This document shows positions 22,156-28,722 of a stretch of 37,431 nt of DNA, one piece after another. Under the pieces are notes generated by a model. The model worked only from the letters and a program-made list of their open reading frames with translations. It did not search any database and was not told where the DNA came from. Both the position numbers and the translations under genes were made by a program. Source of the stretch: a virus. Numbering within the stretch: the stretch's first letter is position 1; every line of letters begins with the position of its first letter. The stretch lies in the IMG/VR virus record IMGVR_UViG_3300000101_000052, positions 1 through 37,431 of that record. One strand, 5' to 3'.

Positions 22156-22175
22156 TTTAGTATCATGATACTAAA
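22156..22175. promoter_or_regulatory. Palindrome family copy 8, perfect 20-mer
   Basis: TTTAGTATCATGATACTAAA is a perfect 20-bp palindrome within the predicted leader of the small gene at 22192, just upstream of its GAGG ribosome binding site. Confidence 0.8.
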
Positions 22176-22191
22176 AATATGAGGTTATAAT

Positions 22192-22305
22192 ATGAATGAT
22201 TTAGATAATGAAGAATGGTATCAAACATATCAGGATGAAATAGACGATACTTGGTGGCAGTATTTAGATGAAGAATCACAATTTAATCAACAACAAGGAG
22301 CATAA
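22192..22305 (+). CDS. Small acidic protein (37 aa)
   Basis: A 37-residue peptide rich in Asp, Glu, Gln and Trp (MNDLDNEEWYQTYQDEIDD and on). The next gene's GGAG lies in its last codons. The strong negative charge resembles DNA-mimic or inhibitor peptides, but that is only a compositional hint. Confidence 0.55.
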   Translation: MNDLDNEEWYQTYQDEIDDTWWQYLDEESQFNQQQGA

Positions 22306-22308
22306 AGC

Positions 22309-22851
22309 ATGAGTTTAGATAGAAAGATAACGACTAAAACTAGTAGCGATTCAGATTATCAAAGCCTAGAGGCGGGTGAGTATGATGCTCGATTGGTGTA
22401 TGTGGCTGATTTAGGTGTACATCAAGATGAGTATAAAGGTGAGGTTAAGAATCCTGCTCAGAAGATAGCGTTAGGTCTGGAAATTGTAGGTAAGACTATT
22501 ACTATTGATGGCGAAGAAAAGCCTCGATACTTATGGACTAGACCTTTTAACATCTTTAGTACACTAACACCTAAAGGTAATGAGCTAAAGTTCTATTCTG
22601 TATTTGATTCATCAGCTACAGAAGGTGATGTACCTGATTGGGATGCACAGATAGGTAAGGCTTGTTCATTAATAATGAACCAGAATGATAAAGGTTATGA
22701 TGATATAACCACTATCGTTGCTATCCCTTCTAAATATCAGGACGATATAGCACCTGCTACCTTAGAAGGTGGTGTAGGTACTAGTGATAGTGTCATTAAT
22801 GCTTTATTTGGTCTAACCAGATGGGCTTATGATAACCGTCTACAAGACTAG
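22309..22851 (+). CDS. Putative single-stranded DNA-binding protein
   Basis: A 180-residue protein between DNA polymerase and exonuclease genes, the location of gp2.5-type single-stranded DNA-binding proteins. The first half, with LEAGEYDARLVYVADLG and AQKIALGLEIVG, has the strand-rich pattern of an OB-fold and resembles phage proteins tentatively called ssDNA-binding. It lacks the strongly acidic C-terminal tail of T7 gp2.5. The assignment rests mainly on context. Confidence 0.55.
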   Translation: MSLDRKITTKTSSDSDYQSLEAGEYDARLVYVADLGVHQDEYKGEVKNPAQKIALGLEIVGKTITIDGEEKPRYLWTRPFNIFSTLTPKGNELKFYSVFDSSATEGDVPDWDAQIGKACSLIMNQNDKGYDDITTIVAIPSKYQDDIAPATLEGGVGTSDSVINALFGLTRWAYDNRLQD

Positions 22852-22862
22852 GAGATATAACC

Positions 22863-23540
22863 ATGCCATTGATCAGAGCTAAGATTAAGACTAAAGGAGA
22901 GAACGGACGTACAGCCCTGATCGATGGCGATGTACTGGTATATTCTTGTGGATTTGCAAGTGATATAAGGACATACACTTGCTCCGATGGCTCTTCTTTT
23001 CAGTATAAGAAAGAAGCTAAAGAACATTGCTCAGAGTTTCACCTAGATGTAGAAGCTATTAAAAAGAGGGTAAAAGCTGAACCTGTAGAGAACTGTTTAC
23101 ACTCTGTAAAGCTAATGATAAAAGACATTAAAGAAAAGAGTGAAGCATCTAATCATAAAATTTACTTAACAGGTAAGGGGAACTTCAGGCACGATCTCCC
23201 CTCCCCATATACATATAAGGGTAACCGTAAGGACACACCTAAACCTTTACACTATCAAGCTATCAGAGTCTATATGGTATCTACTTGGGACGCTATAATA
23301 ACTGATGGACAAGAAGCTGATGACGCTATGGGAATAGCTCAAGTCAACAGTCCAGAGGGTACGACTACTATCTGCACAACTGATAAAGATTTAGATATGA
23401 TTGCGGGACATCACTACAACTGGAATAAAAAAGAAAACTATACTATTGGAGAGTTTGAGGGCATCTTAACTTCTATCAACAGATACTCAAGGGTGATAGA
23501 ACAGATAACATCTTTGGTATCAAAGGTATTGGAGATGTAA
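22863..23540 (+). CDS. 5'-3' exonuclease (T7 gp6-like), N-terminal part before a frameshift
   Basis: A FEN-type nuclease. Visible motifs are TALIDGDVLVY (first Asp), YKGNRKDTPKP, QEADDAMG and TTDKDLDMIAGH, all expected metal-binding or DNA-binding elements of the T7 gp6/Pol I 5' nuclease fold. After about 23458 this frame turns into an unrelated ending (ILTSINRYSRVIE), while the family motif continues in the -1 frame. The complete protein would be about 298 residues, as in T7 gp6 (about 300). Its role is host DNA degradation and primer removal. Confidence 0.85.
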   Translation: MPLIRAKIKTKGENGRTALIDGDVLVYSCGFASDIRTYTCSDGSSFQYKKEAKEHCSEFHLDVEAIKKRVKAEPVENCLHSVKLMIKDIKEKSEASNHKIYLTGKGNFRHDLPSPYTYKGNRKDTPKPLHYQAIRVYMVSTWDAIITDGQEADDAMGIAQVNSPEGTTTICTTDKDLDMIAGHHYNWNKKENYTIGEFEGILTSINRYSRVIEQITSLVSKVLEM

Positions 23541-23758
23541 AGGCTAGACAAATCTTATGGAAGATGGATAATGAAAAAGAATTAAGTATAGAAACTCAAC
23601 TAGCATATGCTGAGAACGGTAAGACACCTGAAGAGTGGCTAACCAATGCTCGATTGTTATGGATTAGACGAGAGGAGGGTCAAATGTGGACTCCTGAACC
23701 TGAACATAGAACATCTTGGCTACAGGCGTATATGGAAACATTAGATAATGAAGTTTAG
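23459..23758 (+). CDS. 5'-3' exonuclease, C-terminal part in the shifted frame
   Basis: In this frame the helix-three-turn-helix region reads HLNFYQQILKGDRTDNIFG followed by IKGIG, the classic GDxxDNIxGIxGIG motif that must follow the N-terminal part encoded at 22863. The only ATG-started piece is at 23564, lacking this motif. One extra G in the GGG at 23459-23461 would restore a single reading frame. The tail ends in TLDNEV, overlapping the start of endonuclease I. Confidence 0.85.
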   Translation, partial: GHLNFYQQILKGDRTDNIFGIKGIGDVKARQILWKMDNEKELSIETQLAYAENGKTPEEWLTNARLLWIRREEGQMWTPEPEHRTSWLQAYMETLDNEV

Positions 23759-24161
23759 AGGACGTAGTAAGTTTGAAACACGTATAGCTAAAAACTTAGA
23801 AGAACGTGGCGTTAACTTTACCTACGAAACAACATCATACAATTATCAAATTAGACCATACAACGCTAAGTGTCAGGAGTGTGGTAGTAGTAATATATAT
23901 GAAACTAGGAAGTACACACCAGACTTCTTCTTGCCTAACGGTATAATAGTAGAAGCAAAAGGTAGGTTTAAACCTAGCGATAGGAAGTTAATGAAGGCTG
24001 TTATGAGTAGTAATCCAGAGCTAGACATACGTATGTTGTTTCAGAACCCTAACGTGTGGTTAACTAAATCAAAAAAGAAGAACTATGGTACTTGGTGTGA
24101 TTATGAAAACATCAAGTGGGATAAGAAACTAATACCACAAGAGTGGTTGGAGGAAGTATGA
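23748..24161 (+). CDS. Endonuclease I (T7 gp3-like, Holliday junction resolvase)
   Basis: A 137-residue nuclease. KYTPDFFLPNGIIVEAKGRF carries the Asp, Glu and Lys of the T7 endonuclease I active site, preceded by an N-terminal helix with FETRIAKNLEERGVNFTYE containing the fourth acidic residue. NPELDIRMLFQNP and KLIPQEWLEE match the family C-terminus. A CQEC pair (in a small insertion before KYTP) may bind zinc and differs from T7. It resolves branched DNA and degrades host DNA. It overlaps both neighbours. Confidence 0.92.
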   Translation: MKFRGRSKFETRIAKNLEERGVNFTYETTSYNYQIRPYNAKCQECGSSNIYETRKYTPDFFLPNGIIVEAKGRFKPSDRKLMKAVMSSNPELDIRMLFQNPNVWLTKSKKKNYGTWCDYENIKWDKKLIPQEWLEEV

Positions 24162-24403
24162 GTGAACTATTCGCATTGCTTGTAGGAATATGTAGTATAA
24201 ACTACTGTTCATTTTCTATAGAACATCGGGTTACAGGAGACTGGTTAGCTGTTAATGTTTATGACAAACGGTCAGAGGTAATAGATAAGGTTCAGTTTGA
24301 TATATCAGCATTAGAATTTGATATTATTCTTCGTGAACATTTAAAGTTAAAGCCTATTCTTCCTAGTTGTTTAGGGAAGACAATGGTGACTAGTAATGAT
24401 TGA
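24158..24403 (+). CDS. Hypothetical protein (81 aa)
   Basis: An 81-residue protein with a hydrophobic start (MSELFALLVGICSINYCSFS) that may be a single membrane anchor, followed by a polar domain. The ATG at 24158 follows GGAGGA and overlaps the endonuclease stop (ATGA); the upstream GTG is rejected. No family is recognised. Confidence 0.55.
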   Translation: MSELFALLVGICSINYCSFSIEHRVTGDWLAVNVYDKRSEVIDKVQFDISALEFDIILREHLKLKPILPSCLGKTMVTSND

Positions 24404-25115
24404 CACTATGATGGTACATAGTGTTAGTTCTAGCACTAAGAATAATGCAGCTAGATTCTCACACAATAGTATACAAGGACACTTCCATAGTAACTTTGAG
24501 ATTAGCTATGCAGCAGACACTAATCAGATTAGATGGGCTATGACCGTAGGATGTTTAATGAATCCAGATGGTGTAGCAGCTAGGTATGGGTCAGGTATAA
24601 TATTAAAAAGACCTATACTAGGATGTGGTGTAGTAGTAAGTAGTAAGGGTAACTATTTAATTATCAGTGACTTACACATACCGTACCACCATCGTGATGC
24701 TTTTAGTTTCCTAGAATCTGTGTCTGAGTATTATGATTGTAAAGTAATACTTAATGTAGGAGATATGATTGACCACCATGCGGGTAGCTACCATGAGTCT
24801 GAGCCTGATGCTCTTAGTCCAGAGGAAGAGTACTATCAGTCTATGGAGTACTGTAATGAGTTACAAGATATATTTCCTAGCATGATTATAACCGAGGGCA
24901 ATCACGACAAGATACCACAGAGGAAGCTAAAGACTTGTGGACTACCTGCGTCTATGGTGTATGATTACAATAAACTATATAAGCTAGATGCTAAGTGGAA
25001 GTGGGTAGACAAGTATACGTTTAATTCTAATGGAGGACAGCCTGTACTAGTACCTATGGTACTTAATCAGAAAGGGAGATGGAATAAGAAAGTACATGGG
25101 AGTAAAGTAGGATGA
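24396..25115 (+). CDS. Metallophosphoesterase with permuted motif order
   Basis: A 239-residue calcineurin-type phosphoesterase. In the family the order is DxH, GDxxD, GNHD, then GHxH near the C-terminus. Here GHFH is at residues 28-31, ahead of DLH (92-94), GDMID (122-126) and GNHD (168-171). The N-terminal 80 residues (with GHFHSNFEISYA, VGCLMNPDG, LKRPILGCGVV) look like the usual C-terminal half, and the last residues (QPVLVPMVLNQKGRW) like the natural end. All metal ligands exist, so a permuted active enzyme is possible. It would hydrolyse phosphoesters of nucleotides, RNA or protein. No clear ribosome binding site precedes ATG 24396. Confidence 0.75.
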   Translation: MIDTMMVHSVSSSTKNNAARFSHNSIQGHFHSNFEISYAADTNQIRWAMTVGCLMNPDGVAARYGSGIILKRPILGCGVVVSSKGNYLIISDLHIPYHHRDAFSFLESVSEYYDCKVILNVGDMIDHHAGSYHESEPDALSPEEEYYQSMEYCNELQDIFPSMIITEGNHDKIPQRKLKTCGLPASMVYDYNKLYKLDAKWKWVDKYTFNSNGGQPVLVPMVLNQKGRWNKKVHGSKVG

Positions 25116-25270
25116 CTCTCACACTAGATGAAGTTAAGAAGTGCATCTCTAGTCAGTATGATCCAGACTTAATAGTAGAGATACTAGAGATTACCACGGA
25201 AGAACTATTGGAAAATTTCCATGATAGACTAGTGGATAATTTAAATAAATTTGAGATAGAGGGAGACTAA
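25112..25270 (+). CDS. Small conserved phage protein (52 aa)
   Basis: A 52-residue acidic helical protein, MTLTLDEVKKCISSQYDPDL and on, including LEITTEELLENFHDRLVDN, a pattern I have seen in small proteins encoded beside metallophosphoesterases in marine phages. Coupled by an ATGA overlap to the preceding gene. Function unknown. Confidence 0.65.
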   Translation: MTLTLDEVKKCISSQYDPDLIVEILEITTEELLENFHDRLVDNLNKFEIEGD

Positions 25271-25276
25271 AGTACA

Positions 25277-25738
25277 GTGGCTATACACAACGCACTAAAA
25301 ACCAGTAACAGTAACACATGGGAAACACCCAAGAGTTTGTTTGATGAACTAGACAAGGAGTTTAACTTTACTTTAGATGTAGCTGCGTCATATGAAAATA
25401 GAAAGTGTAAAGAGTATTACTGTGAAGAAGCTGAATCAATAGGAAAGTCAGGACTAGACCTAGATTGGCATGGTTCAGTGTGGTGTAACCCTCCTTACTC
25501 TAGGGGTTTACAAAACAAGTTTATTAAAAAAGCTAACCAAGAGTACTATGCAGGTAATGTAGAATCTATTGTAGTTCTATTACCTGCTAGAACTGACACG
25601 TTAATGTTCCATGAGTATGTATACAAAAAAAGAAATGTAGAATTAAGATTCCTAAAAGGAAGGTTAAAGTTTGAGGTAGGCGGAGTAGCAAGTAAAAACC
25701 CTGCACCATTTCCATCCATGTTAGTTATCTTTAAATAA
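25277..25738 (+). CDS. DNA N6-adenine methyltransferase (Dam-type phage family), copy 2
   Basis: A 153-residue paralog of the gene at 19698-20162, about half to 60% identical by eye over WETP..LFDELD, CNPPYSRGLQ, RTDT..FHEY, GRLKFEV and APFPSMLVI. It starts with GTG at 25277 after GGGAG; no better ATG exists. It lies in front of palindrome copy 9 and the ribonucleotide reductase. Having two family members may allow two recognition specificities or a divergent backup. Confidence 0.85.
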   Translation: MAIHNALKTSNSNTWETPKSLFDELDKEFNFTLDVAASYENRKCKEYYCEEAESIGKSGLDLDWHGSVWCNPPYSRGLQNKFIKKANQEYYAGNVESIVVLLPARTDTLMFHEYVYKKRNVELRFLKGRLKFEVGGVASKNPAPFPSMLVIFK

Positions 25739-25742
25739 CAAA

Positions 25743-25757
25743 AGTATCATTGATACT
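25743..25757. promoter_or_regulatory. Palindrome family copy 9
   Basis: AGTATCATTGATACT, 4 bases after the methyltransferase stop and just upstream of the GGGAG of ribonucleotide reductase. Confidence 0.75.
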
Positions 25758-25782
25758 ATTAAATATAAGGGAGAAGTAATTA

Positions 25783-27651
25783 ATGAAGTTATATGAAGAT
25801 TATATTCATCAAAGTAAATACGCACGGTACTTAGACGAACAACAACGTAGAGAATCGTGGGATGAAACTGTGTCTAGGTACGTAGATTACTGGGTTGATA
25901 AGGGGCTTATAGAAGGGGAGGATATAACAGACATAGTTACAGCTATATCTGACAAGAGAGTTATGCCTTCTATGAGAGCTATGATGACTGCGGGTAAAGC
26001 ATTAGACCGTGATAATGTAGCGGGATATAACTGTTCATACTTGCCAGTAGACCACCCTCGCGCCTTTGATGAAGCACTATATATACTGTGTTGTGGTACT
26101 GGTGTTGGCTTCTCAGTTGAGCGTAAGTTTACTGATAAGTTACCTGAAGTAGCTGAAGAGTTCCAAGATACTGATAGCACTATAGTAGTAGCAGATAGTA
26201 AACTAGGTTGGGCTAGTTCATACAAAGAGTTAATATCATTATTGTATAATGGTAGAGTACCTACATGGGATACTTCCAAAGTTAGAAAGAAAGGAGAGAG
26301 GTTAAAGACCTTTGGTGGTAGAGCTAGTGGTGCTGAACCTCTGATTGACTTGTTCCAATTCACTACTTATATATTTAAAACAGCAGCAGGGCGAAGGCTA
26401 ACTCCGTTGGAGTGCCACGACTTGATGTGTAAAGTAGGAGATATAGTTGTAGTAGGTGGTGTTCGTAGGTCAGCGATGATTAGTTTATCAGACCTAGAAG
26501 ACAGTCAAATGAGAACAGCTAAGTTTGGTAGATGGTGGGACGCTAACCCACACAGAGCATTGTCTAATAACTCAGTTTGCTATGAGTCTAAACCTACTAT
26601 GGAGCAGTTCATGGAAGAATGGAAAGCATTATACATGTCACACTCAGGTGAGCGTGGTATATTTTCTCGTGCTGCTGCTAAAAAGCTATCACCTAGTCGT
26701 AGAGATACTAACTTTGACTTCGGGACGAACCCTTGTAGTGAGATAGTTCTGCGTCCAAATCAATTCTGCAATTTAACAGAGGTAATTGTTAGACCAGATG
26801 ATGATCTTGATTCTCTCAAAGAGAAAGTTAGATTAGCTACCATACTAGGTACGTTACAGGCTACACTAACAGACTTCAGATACCTACGAGGTATATGGAA
26901 GAAGAATACAGAAGAGGAACGCTTACTTGGTGTTAGTATGACCGGTATAAGTGACCACCCTGTGTTAATGAATGAGAAATCTATAGACCTACCTAGATGG
27001 TTGGAGGAACTAAAAGATGTTTCCATTAAGACTAATAAGATATGGGCAGATAAGTTGGGTATTCCTGAAAGTACCAGTATTACTTGCGTTAAGCCTAGTG
27101 GTACTGTTAGTCAGCTTTGTGATACTGCTAGTGGTATCCATCCTCGTTACAATAGCTACTACATTAGACGAGTACGACAAGATAACAAAGACCCTCTGAC
27201 AAAGTACATGGATAAGACTGGTATACCAAATGAACCGTGTTCTATGAAACCAGATACTACTACTGTATTTGAGTTTCCAATGAAAGCTCCTAAAGGAGCG
27301 TTGACTAGAACAGATAAGTCTGCGATAGAACAGCTTGAGCATTGGTTAGTGTATCAAAAGTATTGGTGTGAGCATAAGCCAAGCATAACTGTTTATGTAC
27401 GTGAGGATGAGTGGATGGAGACAGGTGCATGGGTGTATAGTCACTTTGATTATATGAGTGGAGTTTCATTCTTACCATTCGACAATGGGTCATACCAACA
27501 AGCACCGTACACAGACTGTACAGAAAATGAGTACAACGATGCGTTAAAAGCAATGCCAGAAGATATACAATGGAGCAGTATGATTGAGATGGAAGATAAC
27601 ACAACTAGCAGTCAGGAGTTAGCCTGTACTGGAGGAGCATGTGAACTATGA
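25783..27651 (+). CDS. Class II (B12-dependent) ribonucleotide reductase, monomeric type
   Basis: A 622-residue enzyme that converts ribonucleotides to deoxyribonucleotides using adenosylcobalamin. Active-site residues are visible: Cys84 in GYNCSYL, Asn316-Pro-Cys318-Ser-Glu320 in TNPCSEIV and Cys329 in NQFCNL; a redox pair Cys615/Cys620 (ACTGGACEL) ends the protein. The sequence resembles monomeric NrdJ/RTPR more than class I or III enzymes, and there is no small subunit gene or activase. It supplies DNA precursors and ties growth to host cobalamin. The gene has its own GGGAG and an upstream family palindrome. Confidence 0.93.
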   Translation: MKLYEDYIHQSKYARYLDEQQRRESWDETVSRYVDYWVDKGLIEGEDITDIVTAISDKRVMPSMRAMMTAGKALDRDNVAGYNCSYLPVDHPRAFDEALYILCCGTGVGFSVERKFTDKLPEVAEEFQDTDSTIVVADSKLGWASSYKELISLLYNGRVPTWDTSKVRKKGERLKTFGGRASGAEPLIDLFQFTTYIFKTAAGRRLTPLECHDLMCKVGDIVVVGGVRRSAMISLSDLEDSQMRTAKFGRWWDANPHRALSNNSVCYESKPTMEQFMEEWKALYMSHSGERGIFSRAAAKKLSPSRRDTNFDFGTNPCSEIVLRPNQFCNLTEVIVRPDDDLDSLKEKVRLATILGTLQATLTDFRYLRGIWKKNTEEERLLGVSMTGISDHPVLMNEKSIDLPRWLEELKDVSIKTNKIWADKLGIPESTSITCVKPSGTVSQLCDTASGIHPRYNSYYIRRVRQDNKDPLTKYMDKTGIPNEPCSMKPDTTTVFEFPMKAPKGALTRTDKSAIEQLEHWLVYQKYWCEHKPSITVYVREDEWMETGAWVYSHFDYMSGVSFLPFDNGSYQQAPYTDCTENEYNDALKAMPEDIQWSSMIEMEDNTTSSQELACTGGACEL

Positions 27652-27884
27652 GTAAAGATATAAACAGTAACTACTATGATGCAGGTGATATAGAAGTTTT
27701 AGATGTCATTAAAGCAAAACTTACACCCCCTCAGTATGAGGGGTACTTGCTAGGTAACTCTATTAAGTACAGCCTAAGACTTAACTGGAAAGGTAGTAAG
27801 GCTAGAGATGCAGAAAAGTTAAAGAACTACAGTGAGTGGTATTATCACTGCATAAACCAACCTATTAAAGAGAGAACAGAATAG
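27648..27884 (+). CDS. DUF3310 family protein
   Basis: A 78-residue protein with the typical YYDAGDIEVLDVIKAKLTP, EGYLLGNSIKY, then RLNWKGSKARDAEKLKNY of DUF3310, a phage family sometimes linked to nucleotide kinase or nucleotide metabolism proteins. It overlaps the ribonucleotide reductase stop by 4 bases, which supports a role in nucleotide metabolism, but no enzymatic activity can be assigned from sequence. Confidence 0.8.
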   Translation: MSKDINSNYYDAGDIEVLDVIKAKLTPPQYEGYLLGNSIKYSLRLNWKGSKARDAEKLKNYSEWYYHCINQPIKERTE

Positions 27885-27895
27885 GAGATATATAT

Positions 27896-28183
27896 ATGAA
27901 TGTAGTTGACATAAGTGAAAAAAAAGATAATATAGAACTATATCGGGCTGTCATAAGAACCTCTTCTAAGGGAGAGTTAGTAACTTACTTTACAGGGTAT
28001 TTGTTTGATAAAGAAGAAGGGCTACCTGATACCATTTTCTTTCTTTATAATGAAAAGATTAGTGAAACACCTCATCTTATGATTAACATGGCTAATATAG
28101 AGTTCATCGAGATGGAGCTTATAAAGGATGATGATGAAGAAGATGATAACTACACTACAGAACAGGAAAGAAACGATGATTAA
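27896..28183 (+). CDS. Hypothetical protein with acidic C-terminus (95 aa)
   Basis: A 95-residue protein with a beta-rich first part (ELYRAVIRTSSKGELVTYFT) and a very acidic tail (DDDEEDDNYTTEQERNDD). AGGAG lies upstream. Its end overlaps the next gene by 8 bases. No family recognised. Confidence 0.6.
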   Translation: MNVVDISEKKDNIELYRAVIRTSSKGELVTYFTGYLFDKEEGLPDTIFFLYNEKISETPHLMINMANIEFIEMELIKDDDEEDDNYTTEQERNDD

Positions 28184-28343
28184 AATGAGATGTGGTTTAA
28201 AGTGTCCTGAGTGTGGTAGTTGTAACACCGAGTACAGAGAAGGACATAGGCAAACTTCAGATACACCTGCTGAACTTTCTGGATGGGAGTGTATTTGTGG
28301 TGTTTGTTTTGAAGAGGACAGTGTTAATTATGACGACTGGTAA
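28176..28343 (+). CDS. Small zinc ribbon protein (55 aa)
   Basis: A 55-residue protein with CPECGSC (about residues 10-16) and CICGVC (39-44), a likely zinc ribbon. The ATG at 28176, after AGGAAAG, is preferred over upstream in-frame ATGs that lie inside the preceding gene. It may bind DNA or RNA; nothing more can be inferred. Confidence 0.6.
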   Translation: MIKMRCGLKCPECGSCNTEYREGHRQTSDTPAELSGWECICGVCFEEDSVNYDDW

Positions 28344-28370
28344 GACTAGTCAAGGAGATAGGTAACTTAA

Positions 28371-28589
28371 ATGAGAGATGATCTATGTGATAATTGTCAT
28401 AGGAAAGCACCTCTTAAACTAACAGTTGGGTTTCAGATGCTATGTGTTGTATGTATGCACGACCAGTTTCAATATCCTTTAATGGATGCTTTGGAAGAGA
28501 AAAAAGCGAATGATATGAAACAAGAAGCATTGAAGAAACTAGCAAAAGACTTTAATAAAAAACTAGGGAGAGATAAACCAGATGAATAG
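28371..28589 (+). CDS. Small zinc-finger protein (72 aa)
   Basis: A 72-residue protein with CDNC (residues 6-9) and CVVC (25-28), followed by a Lys/Glu-rich helix. GGAG is present upstream. Its stop region overlaps the next gene by 8 bases. It is probably a nucleic-acid or protein adaptor; family not identified. Confidence 0.6.
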   Translation: MRDDLCDNCHRKAPLKLTVGFQMLCVVCMHDQFQYPLMDALEEKKANDMKQEALKKLAKDFNKKLGRDKPDE

Positions 28590-28722
28590 TATACCAGTTA
28601 TCAAAGAGTGGAAGAGTATAGATGGTGCATTGCGGGGAGTTATTAGAAACGGTACGTTATTACTTGACAAGAATAGCCAAGTAATATTACGTACCGAGAA
28701 TGTAAGACTACTTAAAACTTAA
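28582..28722 (+). CDS. Last rightward gene, small hypothetical protein (46 aa)
   Basis: A 46-residue protein starting MNSIPVIKEWKSIDGALRG, with GGGAGAG 9 bases upstream. Its final 11 bases overlap the stop of the leftward internal virion protein gene on the other strand. A 47-bp stem-loop (28650-28696) lies inside its coding sequence, so its codons double as an RNA structure. Function unknown. Confidence 0.55.
   Translation: MNSIPVIKEWKSIDGALRGVIRNGTLLLDKNSQVILRTENVRLLKT
28650..28696. terminator. Long stem-loop at the convergent end of both units
   Basis: CGGTACGTTATTACTTG (28650-28666) pairs with CAAGTAATA (28678-28686) and ACGTACCG (28689-28696), giving a 17-bp stem with a two-base bulge and an 11-base loop. 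On the leftward strand the stem is followed by TTTCTAATAA, a weak U-tract, so it fits a terminator for the leftward unit read past its last gene. It probably also stops rightward reading. Confidence 0.7.

Noticed and set aside
23426-23433. A-run (TAAAAAAG) as a programmed frameshift site in the exonuclease
   Set aside because: The -1 frame contains a TGA at 23456-23458 downstream of this run, so a shift here would terminate before the conserved motif.
25887-26363. 158-codon minus-strand frame
   Set aside because: It lies wholly inside the ribonucleotide reductase gene on the other strand, with no ribosome binding site.
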